DNA from: Stenotrophomonas sp. 364
GTDB taxonomy: Bacteria; Pseudomonadota; Gammaproteobacteria; Xanthomonadales; Xanthomonadaceae
Direction of reading: 5' to 3'
NCBI RefSeq assembly: GCF_009832905.1
Contig: NZ_CP047135.1
Span: 288,001 to 352,000 of the forward strand
Length of the DNA stretch: 64,000 nucleotides
In this document: positions 36,525 to 47,142 of the stretch, one piece after another
Layout of the letters: each line of letters begins with the position of its first letter
How positions within the stretch are numbered: position 1 is the first letter of the stretch
Notes under the pieces: model-generated
Told to the model about the DNA's origin: nothing
Seen by the model: the letters and a program-made list of their open reading frames with translations, nothing else
Database searches by the model: none
Made by a program: the position numbers and the translations under genes

Positions 36525-39110
36525 GTGATCGGAAACAGATTGACATTGTCGATCCATCAGGCGCTTTGCCTGCTGGTCGCCGGCGTGGCCTGCCCAGGAT
36601 GGGCGGCGGCCGCGTCTGACACGCCCGGCCAGCCCCCAGTGGCGGCGCAGCACGCCCCCGGGCAGGCGCAGGCGCCCGAGCAGGCGCAGTTCAATTCGAG
36701 CTTCCTGTCCGGGCAGGCCCGCCAGGTCGACCTGGGGGCGTTCACCAACGGCAACCCGATGGTGGCCGGGAGCTACCGCGTCGATGTGTACATCAACGGC
36801 GCCTGGCAGGGCCGGCGCGACCTGCAGTTCAAGGCCGGTGCCGACGGACGCGTGGATGCCTGCATGGACCTGCCCCTGCTCGAAGAGCTGGGCGTGGACA
36901 GTGCCGCGGTGATCGCCCAGCAACGCGCAGGCGCGGCAACCGACAGCGCCGCCTGCCTGCCCGTGCAGCAGCAGATGGCCGGTGCGTACGGCACCTTCGA
37001 CAGTGGCAACCTGCGGTACGACCTGAGCATTCCGCAGGCGTTCCTGCGCCGCGAGGCGCGGGGCTACGTGAATCCGCAGCTGTGGGATCGCGGCATCACC
37101 GCCGGCTTTGTCGGCTACAGCTTCAACACCATCGACAGCGACAGCCGCGTCGAAGGCGGCACGCGCAACCGCAGTGCCTACCTGGGCCTCAACGCAGGCG
37201 TGAACGTGGGGGGCTGGCAGTTCCGCCACGATTCCAACCTGACCTGGAGCGAAGGCGACGGCCGCCACTGGCAGAGCATCGCCACCTACGCACAACGCGG
37301 CATTCCGCAGGTGCGCGGCCTGTTGACCCTGGGCGAGGCGTACACCAGCGGCGAACTGTTTGATTCCATCGGTTATCGCGGTGCCAGCCTGGCCAGCGAC
37401 GACCGCATGCTGCCCGACTCGCTGCGCGGCTACGCGCCGGTGGTGCGCGGCATCGCCGAAACCAACGCGCGCGTCGAAGTGCGGCAGAACCAGCAGTTGA
37501 TCTACTCGGCCTCCGTCGCGCCGGGCAGCTTCGTCATCGACGACCTTTACCCCACCGGCTACGGCGGCGACCTGGACGTGAGCGTGGTGGAGGCCGATGG
37601 TCGGCGCCGTGACTTCAAGGTGCCGTTCGGCTCGGTGCCGCAGATGCTGCGCCAGGGCGTATCGCGGTACGCGATCACCGCCGGCCAGGTACGCAACGAC
37701 CTGCTGCGCGACGCGCCGTGGCTGCTGCAGGGCACCTACCAGCGCGGTATCGGCAACCAGCTCACCCTCTACGGCGGCAGTGCGCTGAGCGAGGGCTACC
37801 TGTCGATGCTGTATGGCATCGGCCTTTCCACGCCGGTGGGCGCGTTCGCCGCGGACGTCACCCACGCACGCACTGCTTTCGCGCATGCCGGCGACAGTAC
37901 CGGCGCCAGTGTGCGGTTGAGCTACAGCAACATGATCGGCGAGACGGGGACCAACCTCACGCTGGCCGCCTACCGCTATTCCACCGAAGGCTTCTACAGC
38001 CTGCAGGACGCGCTGTATGCCCGCGATGCCGATGATCGCGGCGTCGATCCGACCACGCGCGGCCGCCAGCGCAGCCAGTTCCAGCTCACCCTGAACCAGC
38101 CGCTGGGGCGGCGCTGGGGCGCGCTGTATGTCACCGGTTCGGTGCGCGACTTCTACGACCGCCCGGGTACCGCCAAGCAGTACCAGGTGGGCTACAACAA
38201 CGCCTGGCGCGCGATGAACTATGGTTTCTCCGCGCTGCGCACCGAAGAAGGCACGCTCGGCCGTGCCGATACCCAGTACCTGCTGTCGATGAGTGTTCCG
38301 CTTGGTCGTGGCACCCGCCCGATGTCGTTCAGTGCCGACCTCGGCGCGCGTGAGCACGGTGGCTACGACAACAGCCGCGTCGGGATCACCGGTGCCGTGG
38401 GCGCGGACAACAACATCAGCTACGGCGTGGCGCTGTCCGATACCCGCGACGGTGGCACCACCGCGTTGGGCAACGCCGAGTACCGCAGCCGTTACACCGC
38501 CCTGAACGCAACCTACGGGCATGCGCGCGATTTCCGCCAGGCCTCGTTCGGCGCCAACGGCAGCCTGGTCGTGCATGCCGGCGGTGTCACCCTCACCCCG
38601 CAGCGCGGCGACACCATGGTGCTGGTGGAAGCGCCCGGCGCGCGCGATGCACGCGTGGCCAATGCGCCCGGCCTGCGCATCGACGGACGCGGCTATGCCG
38701 TGGTGCCGTACGTATCGCCGTACCGGCTCAACACGGTCACCCTGGATCCGGAAGGCATGTCGCATGACGTCGAGCTGGAAAGCAGCAGCCAGTCGGTGGC
38801 CCCGTTCGCCGGTGCGATCAGTTACCTGCGCTTCGATACCCGCAAGGGCAGGGCGCTGCTGATCCAGGTGCGCAACGGCGATGGGCGCGTGCTGCCCTTC
38901 GGCGCGCAGGTCAAGGACGCGCAGGGCCAACCGGTGGGCATGGTCGGCCAGGGCGGCCGCCTGTACGTGCGCAGCGAGCTCGACCAGGGTCAGCTGCAGG
39001 TGGCTTGGGGCGCCGGCACGGGCCAGCAATGCACGCTCCACTACCAGGTGCCGGCCGACGCCGATGCCGCGACGACCGGATTCATTTCGCTGGAGGCCGC
39101 ATGCCGATGA
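36525..39110 (+). CDS. Outer-membrane fimbrial usher
   Basis: FimD/PapC-type usher of 861 residues from a GTG at 36525 behind AAGGAA. After a signal sequence it shows the N-terminal chaperone-binding domain (FNSSFLSGQARQVDLGAFTNGNPMVAGSYRVDVYING), the 24-strand barrel with the plug domain inserted (GYAPVVRGIAETNARVEVRQNQQLIYSASVAPGSFVIDDLYPTG, the classical usher signature) and a C-terminal domain (VLPFGAQVKDAQGQPVGMVGQGGRLYVR). It secretes and polymerises the pilins. The end overlaps the adhesin gene by ten bases. Confidence 0.95.
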   Translation: MIGNRLTLSIHQALCLLVAGVACPGWAAAASDTPGQPPVAAQHAPGQAQAPEQAQFNSSFLSGQARQVDLGAFTNGNPMVAGSYRVDVYINGAWQGRRDLQFKAGADGRVDACMDLPLLEELGVDSAAVIAQQRAGAATDSAACLPVQQQMAGAYGTFDSGNLRYDLSIPQAFLRREARGYVNPQLWDRGITAGFVGYSFNTIDSDSRVEGGTRNRSAYLGLNAGVNVGGWQFRHDSNLTWSEGDGRHWQSIATYAQRGIPQVRGLLTLGEAYTSGELFDSIGYRGASLASDDRMLPDSLRGYAPVVRGIAETNARVEVRQNQQLIYSASVAPGSFVIDDLYPTGYGGDLDVSVVEADGRRRDFKVPFGSVPQMLRQGVSRYAITAGQVRNDLLRDAPWLLQGTYQRGIGNQLTLYGGSALSEGYLSMLYGIGLSTPVGAFAADVTHARTAFAHAGDSTGASVRLSYSNMIGETGTNLTLAAYRYSTEGFYSLQDALYARDADDRGVDPTTRGRQRSQFQLTLNQPLGRRWGALYVTGSVRDFYDRPGTAKQYQVGYNNAWRAMNYGFSALRTEEGTLGRADTQYLLSMSVPLGRGTRPMSFSADLGAREHGGYDNSRVGITGAVGADNNISYGVALSDTRDGGTTALGNAEYRSRYTALNATYGHARDFRQASFGANGSLVVHAGGVTLTPQRGDTMVLVEAPGARDARVANAPGLRIDGRGYAVVPYVSPYRLNTVTLDPEGMSHDVELESSSQSVAPFAGAISYLRFDTRKGRALLIQVRNGDGRVLPFGAQVKDAQGQPVGMVGQGGRLYVRSELDQGQLQVAWGAGTGQQCTLHYQVPADADAATTGFISLEAACR

Positions 39111-40135
39111 TCGTTTCCCGTGGCCGCAGGGTGTTGCCTGCCGTCGTCGTGCTGGGTGGGCTGCTGGTGGCCCAGCAGGCCATCGCCTCGTGCAGCCTTT
39201 CGTCCGCCAGCTTCGTCGCCCAGGACGTGCAGATGGACATGGGGCAGATCGTGATCCTGCCCGGCACGCCGGTGGGGGGCGTGATCAAGCAGCTCAGCGT
39301 GCCGATCAACGGGCGCGACAGTGTCGCCCGCTGCGACCGGTTCGGCGGGCGCTCGGTCGGCGAGTACGTCAACGCGGCGCAGCGCCGCGCGGTGCCGGGC
39401 TTTGCCGATGTCTACGAAACCGGCGTGGCCGGCGTGGGCATCCGCCTGTACCGCGATTCCGGCACCATCCAGACCTACTACCCGCATTCGATCACCTTCG
39501 CCGGCAACGCCACCATCAGCCTGACCGGCGGCATGTTCCGCATCGAACTGATCAAGACCGCGGCGCAGACCGGTTCCGGCACGATCGCGCCGAACGGCCG
39601 CTTCAGCACGTATTACTTCGACGGCAACGGATCCGGCCGTCCCGTGCTGACCTCGACGTTCAAGGGGTCGGGCACCACCGTGGTCAGCCCCACCTGCGAA
39701 GTGCAGGCCGGCAGCCGCAACATTCCGGTCGACTTCGGCAGCGTGCCCAACACCGCCTTCACCGGGGTGGGCTCGCGGGCCGTCAACCGCGACTTCGAGA
39801 TCCGCCTGGACTGCCAGGGCAGCAATCTGGCCCAGTACCAGAGCAAGGTGGGGATTCGCCTGGACGCCGACCCGGACAGTGCCAACCTGCCCGGCGTGCT
39901 CAAGCTCAGCGCGGTGGCCAACAGTGCCAGCCGGATCGGCATTGAAGTGGTGCGCCGCGATGGCAGCAGCGAGCGCGAGGTGCGCTTCGGCCAGAGCATC
40001 ACCCTCGGGTCCACCACGCCCGGCAGCAGCACCTTGACCCTGCCCCTGCGCGCCCGCTACGTGCAGACGCTGGCCGGTACCGTGGGCGCAGGCGTGGCCA
40101 ACGGGCAGGCCACCTTCACCCTCCAGTACGACTGA
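39101..40135 (+). CDS. Fimbrial tip adhesin
   Basis: 344 residues from the ATG at 39101 (an alternative ATG is at 39107). A signal peptide ends around QQAIAS. The first two thirds form a receptor-binding domain of no recognised sub-family. The C-terminal third is a pilin domain (VVSPTCEVQAGSRNIPVDFGSVPNTAFTGVG...ARYVQTLAGTVGAGVANGQATFTLQYD) that joins it to the fibre. As the last gene of the operon and by its two-domain form it is the expected tip subunit. The ligand is unknown. Confidence 0.85.
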   Translation: MPMIVSRGRRVLPAVVVLGGLLVAQQAIASCSLSSASFVAQDVQMDMGQIVILPGTPVGGVIKQLSVPINGRDSVARCDRFGGRSVGEYVNAAQRRAVPGFADVYETGVAGVGIRLYRDSGTIQTYYPHSITFAGNATISLTGGMFRIELIKTAAQTGSGTIAPNGRFSTYYFDGNGSGRPVLTSTFKGSGTTVVSPTCEVQAGSRNIPVDFGSVPNTAFTGVGSRAVNRDFEIRLDCQGSNLAQYQSKVGIRLDADPDSANLPGVLKLSAVANSASRIGIEVVRRDGSSEREVRFGQSITLGSTTPGSSTLTLPLRARYVQTLAGTVGAGVANGQATFTLQYD

Positions 40136-40160
40136 CCCGGCCGCTGACGGCGCGGCGTGC

Positions 40161-41477
<1,317 letters not shown>

Positions 41478-41503
41478 GGTGGAATCTCGTGACGATGTGG
41501 TGC

Positions 41504-41586
41504 CGCGACCAACGGTCGTGGACCTACCGGAATGCAGAACGGCTGCGCGGTGCGCGCCTGTGTCATGACCAACGGTCATGACCTAC
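41504..41586 (-). repeat. Two GTAG REP-like palindromes between permease and ettA genes
   Basis: Copies at 41504-41527 and 41561-41586, both with the GTAG head on the minus strand, have the arms CGACC/GGTCG and TCATGACC/GGTCATGA around the same AACGGT-type centre. They lie between ettA and the permease gene. Confidence 0.7.
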
Positions 41587-41594
41587 CCAAATGC

Positions 41595-41623
41595 AAACGG
41601 CCGCGCAGAGCGCGGCCGTTTTT
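41595..41623 (-). terminator. Probable terminator after ettA
   Basis: A perfect GC-rich hairpin (AAACGGCCGCG / CGCGGCCGTTT) lies seven bases past the ettA stop. On the minus strand it is followed by TTTGCATTT, a poor U-tract. The better T-run is on the plus strand, where no gene ends, so it may work in both directions. Confidence 0.6.
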
Positions 41624-41629
41624 CCTTTC

Positions 41630-43294
41630 TTACTTCAGCGCCTTGAAGCGCAGGCGCTTCGGCGCGGCGTCGTCGCCCATGCGACGGCGCTTGTCTTCTT
41701 CGTACTCGCGGTAGTTGCCCTGGAAGAACTCCACATGCGAGTCGCCTTCGAACGCCAGGATGTGGGTCGCGATGCGATCCAGGAACCAGCGGTCATGCGA
41801 GATGACGAAGGTGTTGCCCGGGAACTCCAGCAGCGCATCTTCCAGCGCACGCAGGGTTTCGATGTCCAGATCGTTGGACGGTTCATCGAGCAGCAGCACG
41901 TTGCCACCCTGCAGCAGGGTCTTGGCCATGTGCAGGCGGCCACGCTCACCACCGGACAGCGACCCCACCAGCTTCTGCTGGTCCTGGCCCTTGAAGTTGA
42001 AGCGGCCGATGTAGGCGCGCGACTGGATCTCCACGCCGTTGATGTTGAGGATGTCCAGGCCGCCGGCGATTTCCTGGAAGACGTTGTGGTTGCCTTCCAG
42101 CGCGTCGCGGCTCTGGTCCACGTAGGACAGCTTGACCGTCGGGCCGACCACGATCTCGCCCGTATCGGGCTTTTCCTGGCCGGTGATCATCTTGAACAGG
42201 GTCGACTTACCGGCACCGTTGGGGCCGATGATGCCCACGATCGCGCCACCGGGCACCAGGAAGTTCAGGTCGTCGAACAGCAGGCGGTCGCCGAACTTCT
42301 TGGAGACGTTCTTGAACTCCATCACCGCATTGCCCAGGCGCTCGCCCGGCGGAATGAAGATTTCGTTGGTCTCGTTGCGCTTCTGGTAATCCACCGACTG
42401 CAGTTCTTCCAGGCGGGCCAGACGCGCCTTGCCCTTGGTACGGCCGCCCTTGGCGTTCTGCCGGGACCACTCCAGTTCCTTCTGGATCGCCTTCTGGCGG
42501 GACTTTTCCTGGTTGTCTTCCTGACGCAGGCGATCGTCCTTCTGGGTCAGCCAGTCGGTGTAGTTGCCCTTCCACGGAATGCCGCGGCCGCGATCCAGTT
42601 CCAGGATCCACTCGGCGGCGTTGTCCAGGAAGTAGCGGTCATGGGTAACGGCCACCACGGTCCCGGTGTAGCGCGCCAGGAACTGTTCCAGCCATTCCAC
42701 GGACTCGGCGTCCAGGTGGTTGGTCGGTTCGTCGAGCAGCAGCATGTCCGGCTTCTGCAGCAGCAGGCGGCACAGCGCCACGCGGCGCTTTTCACCACCG
42801 GACAGGGTGCCCACAATGGCCTCCCACGGCGGCAGGCGCAGCGCATCGGCGGCCACGTCTAGCTGGTTTTCCAGGGTGTGCGCGTCGCCGGCGGCCAGGA
42901 TCGCCTCCAGGCGCTCCTGTTCCTTGGCCAGCTTGTCGAAGTCGGCGCCTTCCTCGGCATAGGCCAGGTACACCGCGTCCAGCGCGGCCTGGGCCTGCAG
43001 CACTTCGCCCACGCCTTCCTCGACCGACTCGCGCACGGTCTTGGTCGGGTCCAGCTCCGGTTCCTGGGCCAGGTAGCCGACCTTGATGCCGGCCTGCGGG
43101 CGGGCTTCGCCCTCGAAGTCGGTATCCACGCCGGCCATGATCTTGAGCACCGTCGACTTGCCGGAGCCGTTCAGGCCCAGCAGGCCGATCTTGGCACCCG
43201 GGAAGAACGACAGCGAGATGTCCTTGATGATCTGCCGCTTGGGCGGGACCACCTTGCTGACGCGGTTCATGGTGTAGATGTATTGCGAGGACAT
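41630..43294 (-). CDS. ettA: Energy-dependent translational throttle protein EttA
   Basis: ABC-F protein of 554 residues that binds the ribosomal E site and gates initiation in response to ATP/ADP. The ATG at 43294 (MSSQYIYTMNRVSKVVPPKRQIIKDISLSFFPGAKIG) matches the family start; the longer frame is spurious. Two ABC domains carry Walker A GLNGSGKST and GPNGAGKST, and signatures LSGGEKRRVAL and LSGGERGRLH. The arm domain lies in the first half, and the linker (QAIQKELEWSRQNAKGGRTKGKARLARLEEL) and short C-terminus are those of EttA rather than Uup or YheS. Confidence 0.95.
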   Translation of the reverse strand: MSSQYIYTMNRVSKVVPPKRQIIKDISLSFFPGAKIGLLGLNGSGKSTVLKIMAGVDTDFEGEARPQAGIKVGYLAQEPELDPTKTVRESVEEGVGEVLQAQAALDAVYLAYAEEGADFDKLAKEQERLEAILAAGDAHTLENQLDVAADALRLPPWEAIVGTLSGGEKRRVALCRLLLQKPDMLLLDEPTNHLDAESVEWLEQFLARYTGTVVAVTHDRYFLDNAAEWILELDRGRGIPWKGNYTDWLTQKDDRLRQEDNQEKSRQKAIQKELEWSRQNAKGGRTKGKARLARLEELQSVDYQKRNETNEIFIPPGERLGNAVMEFKNVSKKFGDRLLFDDLNFLVPGGAIVGIIGPNGAGKSTLFKMITGQEKPDTGEIVVGPTVKLSYVDQSRDALEGNHNVFQEIAGGLDILNINGVEIQSRAYIGRFNFKGQDQQKLVGSLSGGERGRLHMAKTLLQGGNVLLLDEPSNDLDIETLRALEDALLEFPGNTFVISHDRWFLDRIATHILAFEGDSHVEFFQGNYREYEEDKRRRMGDDAAPKRLRFKALK

Positions 43295-43530
43295 GAGGTC
43301 TCCGAAGGCGCAACCCTGCGCCCGTTCCAGGCGGAACAGGAACAGATGAATAAAGGGGTACCCCCGATTATAGCCGGAAGCGATGACAGACGCCGGTCTG
43401 CCCACGGGCCGGGGCTTGCCGGGGCCTGAATGGGCCGTCAAAGCCGTTGAGATGGAAACCGTTTCCAGCCGGAAACCGTTCAGATGCCGTCCGCATGATG
43501 GAGCCATCAACCCACCAAGCGAGGCCAATC

Positions 43531-43995
43531 ATGCGCATGAATCGATTTGTGGTCGGGGCCGTTGCCTCGCTGCTGGCCTTGGGCACGGTGGCACCGGCCT
43601 TCGCCGACAACGACCATCGCGGGCGTGGGCACGACCGCCATGACGACCGCCATGACCGTCGCCACGACCGGCATGATCGCCGCGACTGGCGCGACGACCG
43701 CCGCGAGGCCCGCCACGACCGTCGCTACTACGACAACCGCGGCTATTACCGCCCGGCACCGCCGCCGCGCGTGGTCTATCGCCCGGCCCCGGGCTACGGC
43801 TCCTACGGCTGGGCGCGCGGCCACCGTTACCGTGAGTATTACGGCGGCCCGGTGTACGTGGTCAACGATTACAGCCGCTACTCGGTGCGCCGCCCGCCGC
43901 GTGACCACCACTGGATCCGCGACGACCGCGGCAACCTGCTGCTGGTCGCCATCGCCACCGGCATCATTGCCGACTACGTGATCAACAACCGGTAA
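43531..43995 (+). CDS. RcnB-like small exported protein, His/Arg/Asp-rich
   Basis: 154 residues from the ATG at 43531: signal peptide (MRMNRFVVGAVASLLALGTVAPAFA), then a stretch of repeated HD/RHD/DRR units (DDRHDRRHDRHDRRDWRDDR), a Pro-rich patch and a C-terminal RcnB-type domain (VNDYSRYSVRRPPRDHHWIRDDRGNLLLVAIATGIIADYVINN). RcnB family members are periplasmic and linked to nickel/cobalt homeostasis. The His- and Asp-rich region could bind metal, but no metal-transport gene is adjacent. A hairpin follows. Confidence 0.75.
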   Translation: MRMNRFVVGAVASLLALGTVAPAFADNDHRGRGHDRHDDRHDRRHDRHDRRDWRDDRREARHDRRYYDNRGYYRPAPPPRVVYRPAPGYGSYGWARGHRYREYYGGPVYVVNDYSRYSVRRPPRDHHWIRDDRGNLLLVAIATGIIADYVINNR

Positions 43996-44025
43996 GCCCG
44001 GCGGCAGGCAGGCTGCCCGGCCTGG

Positions 44026-44050
44026 ACGGCGCCCTTCGGGGCGCCGTTCT
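44026..44050 (+). terminator. Hairpin after the RcnB-like gene
   Basis: The arms ACGGCGCC / GGCGCCGT, with loop CTTCGG, are followed by TCTGCGTT. A plausible but weak intrinsic terminator 30 bases after the stop. Confidence 0.6.
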
Positions 44051-44075
44051 GCGTTCCGGGGGGCGCACGCCTGGA

Positions 44076-44105
44076 TTGGTCACCCCGCGCCGCGGGGACT
44101 ACAAT
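44076..44105 (+). promoter_or_regulatory. Putative promoter of glyA
   Basis: TTGGTC (44076-44081), an 18-base spacer and TACAAT (44100-44105), about 45 bases before the glyA start. GGAG at 44139-44142 is the ribosome-binding site. The same -10 hexamer precedes purL (6306) and ribE (50384). Confidence 0.5.
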
Positions 44106-44148
44106 CCAGAGCTCGCGCTGTACCCCCTCTGCCTGCCTGGAGTAACCG

Positions 44149-45402
44149 ATGTTCCCGCGTGACGTCCGCATCGAAACCTACGATCCCGAACTGGCCAAGG
44201 CCATCGCCGCCGAAACCCAGCGCCAGGAAGACCACGTCGAGCTGATCGCCAGCGAGAACTACACCAGCCCGGCGGTGATGGAAGCCCAGGGCAGCCAGCT
44301 GACCAACAAGTACGCCGAAGGCTACCCGGGCAAGCGCTACTACGGTGGCTGCGAATACGTGGACATCGCCGAACAGCTGGCCATCGACCGCCTCAAGCAG
44401 CTGTTCGATGCCGACTACGCCAACGTGCAGCCGCACAGCGGTTCGCAGGCCAACCAGGCCGTGTACTTCGCGCTGCTGCAGCCGGGCGACACCATCCTGG
44501 GCATGAGCCTGGCCCATGGCGGCCACCTGACCCACGGCGCCAAGGTCAACGCATCGGGCAAGCTGTTCAATGCGGTGCAGTACGGCGTGGACGAAGCCGG
44601 CCTGATCGACTATGACGAAGTGGAACGCCTGGCCGTCGAGCACAAGCCGAAGATGGTCGTCGCCGGGTTCTCGGCGTATTCGCAGGTGGTGGACTGGGCG
44701 CGCTTCCGCGCCATCGCCGACAAGGTCGGTGCCTACCTGTTCGTGGACATGGCGCACGTGGCCGGCCTGGTCGCCGCCGGCGTCTACCCGAGCCCGCTGC
44801 CGCACGCCCACGTGGTCACCTCGACCACCCACAAGACCCTGCGCGGCCCGCGCGGCGGCATCATCATCGCCAAGGGCGCTGACGAAGACCTGGTCAAGAA
44901 GCTGCAGTCGATCGTGTTCCCGGGCATCCAGGGCGGTCCGCTGATGCACGTCATCGCCGGCAAGGCCGTGGCCTTCAAGGAAGCGCTGGAACCGGCCTTC
45001 AAGACCTACCAGCAGCAAGTGGTCAAGAACGCCCAGGCGATGGCCAACACGCTCATCGCGCGCGGCTACAAGATCGTCTCCGGCGGTACCCAGAACCACC
45101 TGATGCTGGTCGACATGATCGGCAAGGATGTGTCGGGCAAGGACGCCGAAGCCGCGCTCGGCAAGGCCCACATCACCGTCAACAAGAACTCGGTCCCCAA
45201 CGACCCGCGTTCGCCGTTCGTGACCTCCGGCCTGCGCCTGGGTACCCCGGCCGTCACCACCCGTGGTTACCTGGAGCAGGACTGCGTGGACCTGGCCAAC
45301 TGGATCGCCGACGTGCTCGACGCCCCGGCTGACGAGGCCGTGATCGCCCGCGTGCGCGAGGCGGTGAGCGCCCAGTGCGCGAAGTACCCGGTCTACGGCT
45401 GA
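44149..45402 (+). CDS. glyA: Serine hydroxymethyltransferase
   Basis: PLP enzyme of 417 residues that interconverts serine and glycine with tetrahydrofolate. It starts [19 protein letters not shown]. Conserved segments are [44 protein letters not shown] and [13 protein letters not shown]; the PLP lysine is in [14 protein letters not shown], and [12 protein letters not shown] is near the end. It is probably followed in the same transcript by a small membrane protein gene two bases after its stop; nrdR and ribD lie further down. Confidence 0.97.
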   Translation: MFPRDVRIETYDPELAKAIAAETQRQEDHVELIASENYTSPAVMEAQGSQLTNKYAEGYPGKRYYGGCEYVDIAEQLAIDRLKQLFDADYANVQPHSGSQANQAVYFALLQPGDTILGMSLAHGGHLTHGAKVNASGKLFNAVQYGVDEAGLIDYDEVERLAVEHKPKMVVAGFSAYSQVVDWARFRAIADKVGAYLFVDMAHVAGLVAAGVYPSPLPHAHVVTSTTHKTLRGPRGGIIIAKGADEDLVKKLQSIVFPGIQGGPLMHVIAGKAVAFKEALEPAFKTYQQQVVKNAQAMANTLIARGYKIVSGGTQNHLMLVDMIGKDVSGKDAEAALGKAHITVNKNSVPNDPRSPFVTSGLRLGTPAVTTRGYLEQDCVDLANWIADVLDAPADEAVIARVREAVSAQCAKYPVYG

Positions 45403-45404
45403 GG

Positions 45405-45848
45405 ATGGACGACCGCCGCCAGCGTCGTCGATACGCGCTGGTGGCGGGCGTGCTGGGCATTCCCGGTGCCGTCTGTGGCGGGGCCGGTGCAACGCTGATG
45501 CTCGGTGGGGCCTGGGAGGGCGCATTCTGGCCGGCGCTGGTGGGACTGATCTGCTGGCTGGCCCTGATCGCCTGGGTCGTGCTGAGCTGGCGCTACCTGC
45601 GGCACGGCCGCCAGGGTCTGCGCGCGGGTCGCTGGCCCGTCCTGGACCGGGTGCTGTGGGGGCTGCTGACCCTGGGCCTGGTGGCTGCCGGCTGCGTGCT
45701 GGCCGTGTCGGGCCTGATGATGCTCGGGGCCCTGATGCAGCTGCAGCTGTTCATGCTCGGCGGCGCGGCGATGCTGTTGTTGTTCGGCCCGGCGCTGCTG
45801 TGGCCGGGGTTCCTGCTGGTTTCCCACCGGCACGCCCCTTCGGAGTGA
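45405..45848 (+). CDS. Small four-helix membrane protein, paralogue 1
   Basis: 147 residues starting MDDRRQRRRYALVAGVLGIPG, two bases after the glyA stop. It has four hydrophobic segments (about 10-32, 40-60, 82-103, 109-132). Family not recognised. The next gene has the same length, the same N-terminal pattern (MDD..QRR...LGIPA) and the same ordering of helices, with a RYLRHGRQGLR / VYLRGGRDGLR loop in the middle, so the two are tandem duplicates. No function can be assigned. Confidence 0.65.
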   Translation: MDDRRQRRRYALVAGVLGIPGAVCGGAGATLMLGGAWEGAFWPALVGLICWLALIAWVVLSWRYLRHGRQGLRAGRWPVLDRVLWGLLTLGLVAAGCVLAVSGLMMLGALMQLQLFMLGGAAMLLLFGPALLWPGFLLVSHRHAPSE

Positions 45849-46014
45849 CCGGGCCTGGCCGGCGCCGGGGTCTCTCCCTTGGTTCGGCCGGTTGTTCCTG
45901 GTTCCCCCGCGCAGCTGCTCCGGCGGCATGCGCGGCAAAGGCCTGTGCGTGGCAAGGTTGACCCCGGTCCACATGTCGCCGCGCAGGGTGATTGCTTCTC
46001 GCCTGGACACCTTC

Positions 46015-46458
46015 ATGGACGACACCACGCAACGCCGTTTGTACTTCATCCAGGCCCTGGTGCTGGGCATCCCGGCCGTGGCCGCCGGCGGCACGCTGGC
46101 CGTGATCGCGGTGATGGTGTTCTTCTCGCGTAACAACTACGTGAGTGGACTGCAATCGGTCACGCTGCTGGCGTGGGGCCTGTCGGGCATCGTCGGTCTG
46201 CTGGCCTGGGCATGGCTGAGCATCGTCTACCTGCGCGGCGGGCGCGACGGCCTGCGCCGCACCGGCCCGCTGGGATGGATCGGCATGGCAGTCGGCAGCC
46301 TGGGGGCGCTGGTCGTGGTGGTCTTCGTGGCCCGGCTGGTCCTGCAAGGGGGCTGGGCGCCGCTGGGCTACCTGGCGGCCGGGCCGCTGCTGCTGATCCC
46401 GAGCGCCCAGTTAGTGTGGTTGCGGTGGGCGCGCGGTGCTGAGCACGGCGCCACGTAA
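46015..46458 (+). CDS. Small four-helix membrane protein, paralogue 2
   Basis: 147 residues from the ATG at 46015 (MDDTTQRRLYFIQALVLGIPAVAAGG), chosen because it aligns with the start of the preceding paralogue; the frame is open further upstream. It has four predicted helices and the central loop VYLRGGRDGLRRTGPLG. It lies between glyA and nrdR. Function unknown. Confidence 0.65.
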   Translation: MDDTTQRRLYFIQALVLGIPAVAAGGTLAVIAVMVFFSRNNYVSGLQSVTLLAWGLSGIVGLLAWAWLSIVYLRGGRDGLRRTGPLGWIGMAVGSLGALVVVVFVARLVLQGGWAPLGYLAAGPLLLIPSAQLVWLRWARGAEHGAT

Positions 46459-46547
46459 CGTTGCTATTTGTGTGGACAGGTCTTCTCAGGTACCGTTGCG
46501 ACGCTGCCGTGACCACGGCATGACGTTTTCCTGATGCAAGGCGTTCC

Positions 46548-47069
46548 ATGTACTGTCCGTTCTGCCAGCATGCCGATACCCGTGTGATCGACTCGCGCGT
46601 CTCTGAAGACGGGGCGACGATCCGGCGTCGGCGTGAGTGCGAGGCCTGCAACGAACGCTTCAGCACGTTGGAAACCATCGAGTTGAAACTGCCGGCGATC
46701 GTCAAGAGTGACGGCAGCCGCGAAGCCTTCGACGCGCGCAAGGTGCGCAGCGGCTTCGATCGCGCGCTGCAGAAGCGCCCGGTGCCCGAAGACGAGATCG
46801 AACTGGCGGTGCGTGCGGTGATGCAGCAGGCACGCGTCTGCGGCGAACGCGAAATCCCCTCCATCAAGATCGGCGAGTTCGTGATGAATGAACTGCGCAA
46901 GCTCGACCATGTGGGCTATGTGCGCTTCGCCTCGGTGTACCGCAGCTTCGGCGACGTGGCAGATTTCCGCGAGGAAATCGAAAAACTCGAACGCGACCTG
47001 CCGGCCAGCACCGAGCAACTGCAGCTGCTGGGCGGTGTGATTCCGCTGGACAAGAAAAAGAAGGGCTGA
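46548..47069 (+). CDS. nrdR: Transcriptional repressor NrdR
   Basis: Zinc-ribbon and ATP-cone regulator of ribonucleotide reductase genes, 173 residues. The zinc ribbon is complete ([17 protein letters not shown]...[12 protein letters not shown], pairs CPFC and CEAC) and the ATP cone follows ([24 protein letters not shown]...[12 protein letters not shown]). The C-terminal [11 protein letters not shown]...KKKKG tail is slightly longer than in E. coli. The order glyA-nrdR-ribD is common in gammaproteobacteria. Confidence 0.97.
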   Translation: MYCPFCQHADTRVIDSRVSEDGATIRRRRECEACNERFSTLETIELKLPAIVKSDGSREAFDARKVRSGFDRALQKRPVPEDEIELAVRAVMQQARVCGEREIPSIKIGEFVMNELRKLDHVGYVRFASVYRSFGDVADFREEIEKLERDLPASTEQLQLLGGVIPLDKKKKG

Positions 47070-47142
47070 TGCCGGCCGCCTCGCGGCGACCCCGGCTGGG
47101 CTACCATCGGCGCTGCACGCCTGCCGCCGACTGATCATTGCC

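Noticed and set aside
36402..39041. An 879-codon frame antisense to the usher
   Set aside because: The sense strand encodes a complete usher; the antisense translation is compositionally biased.
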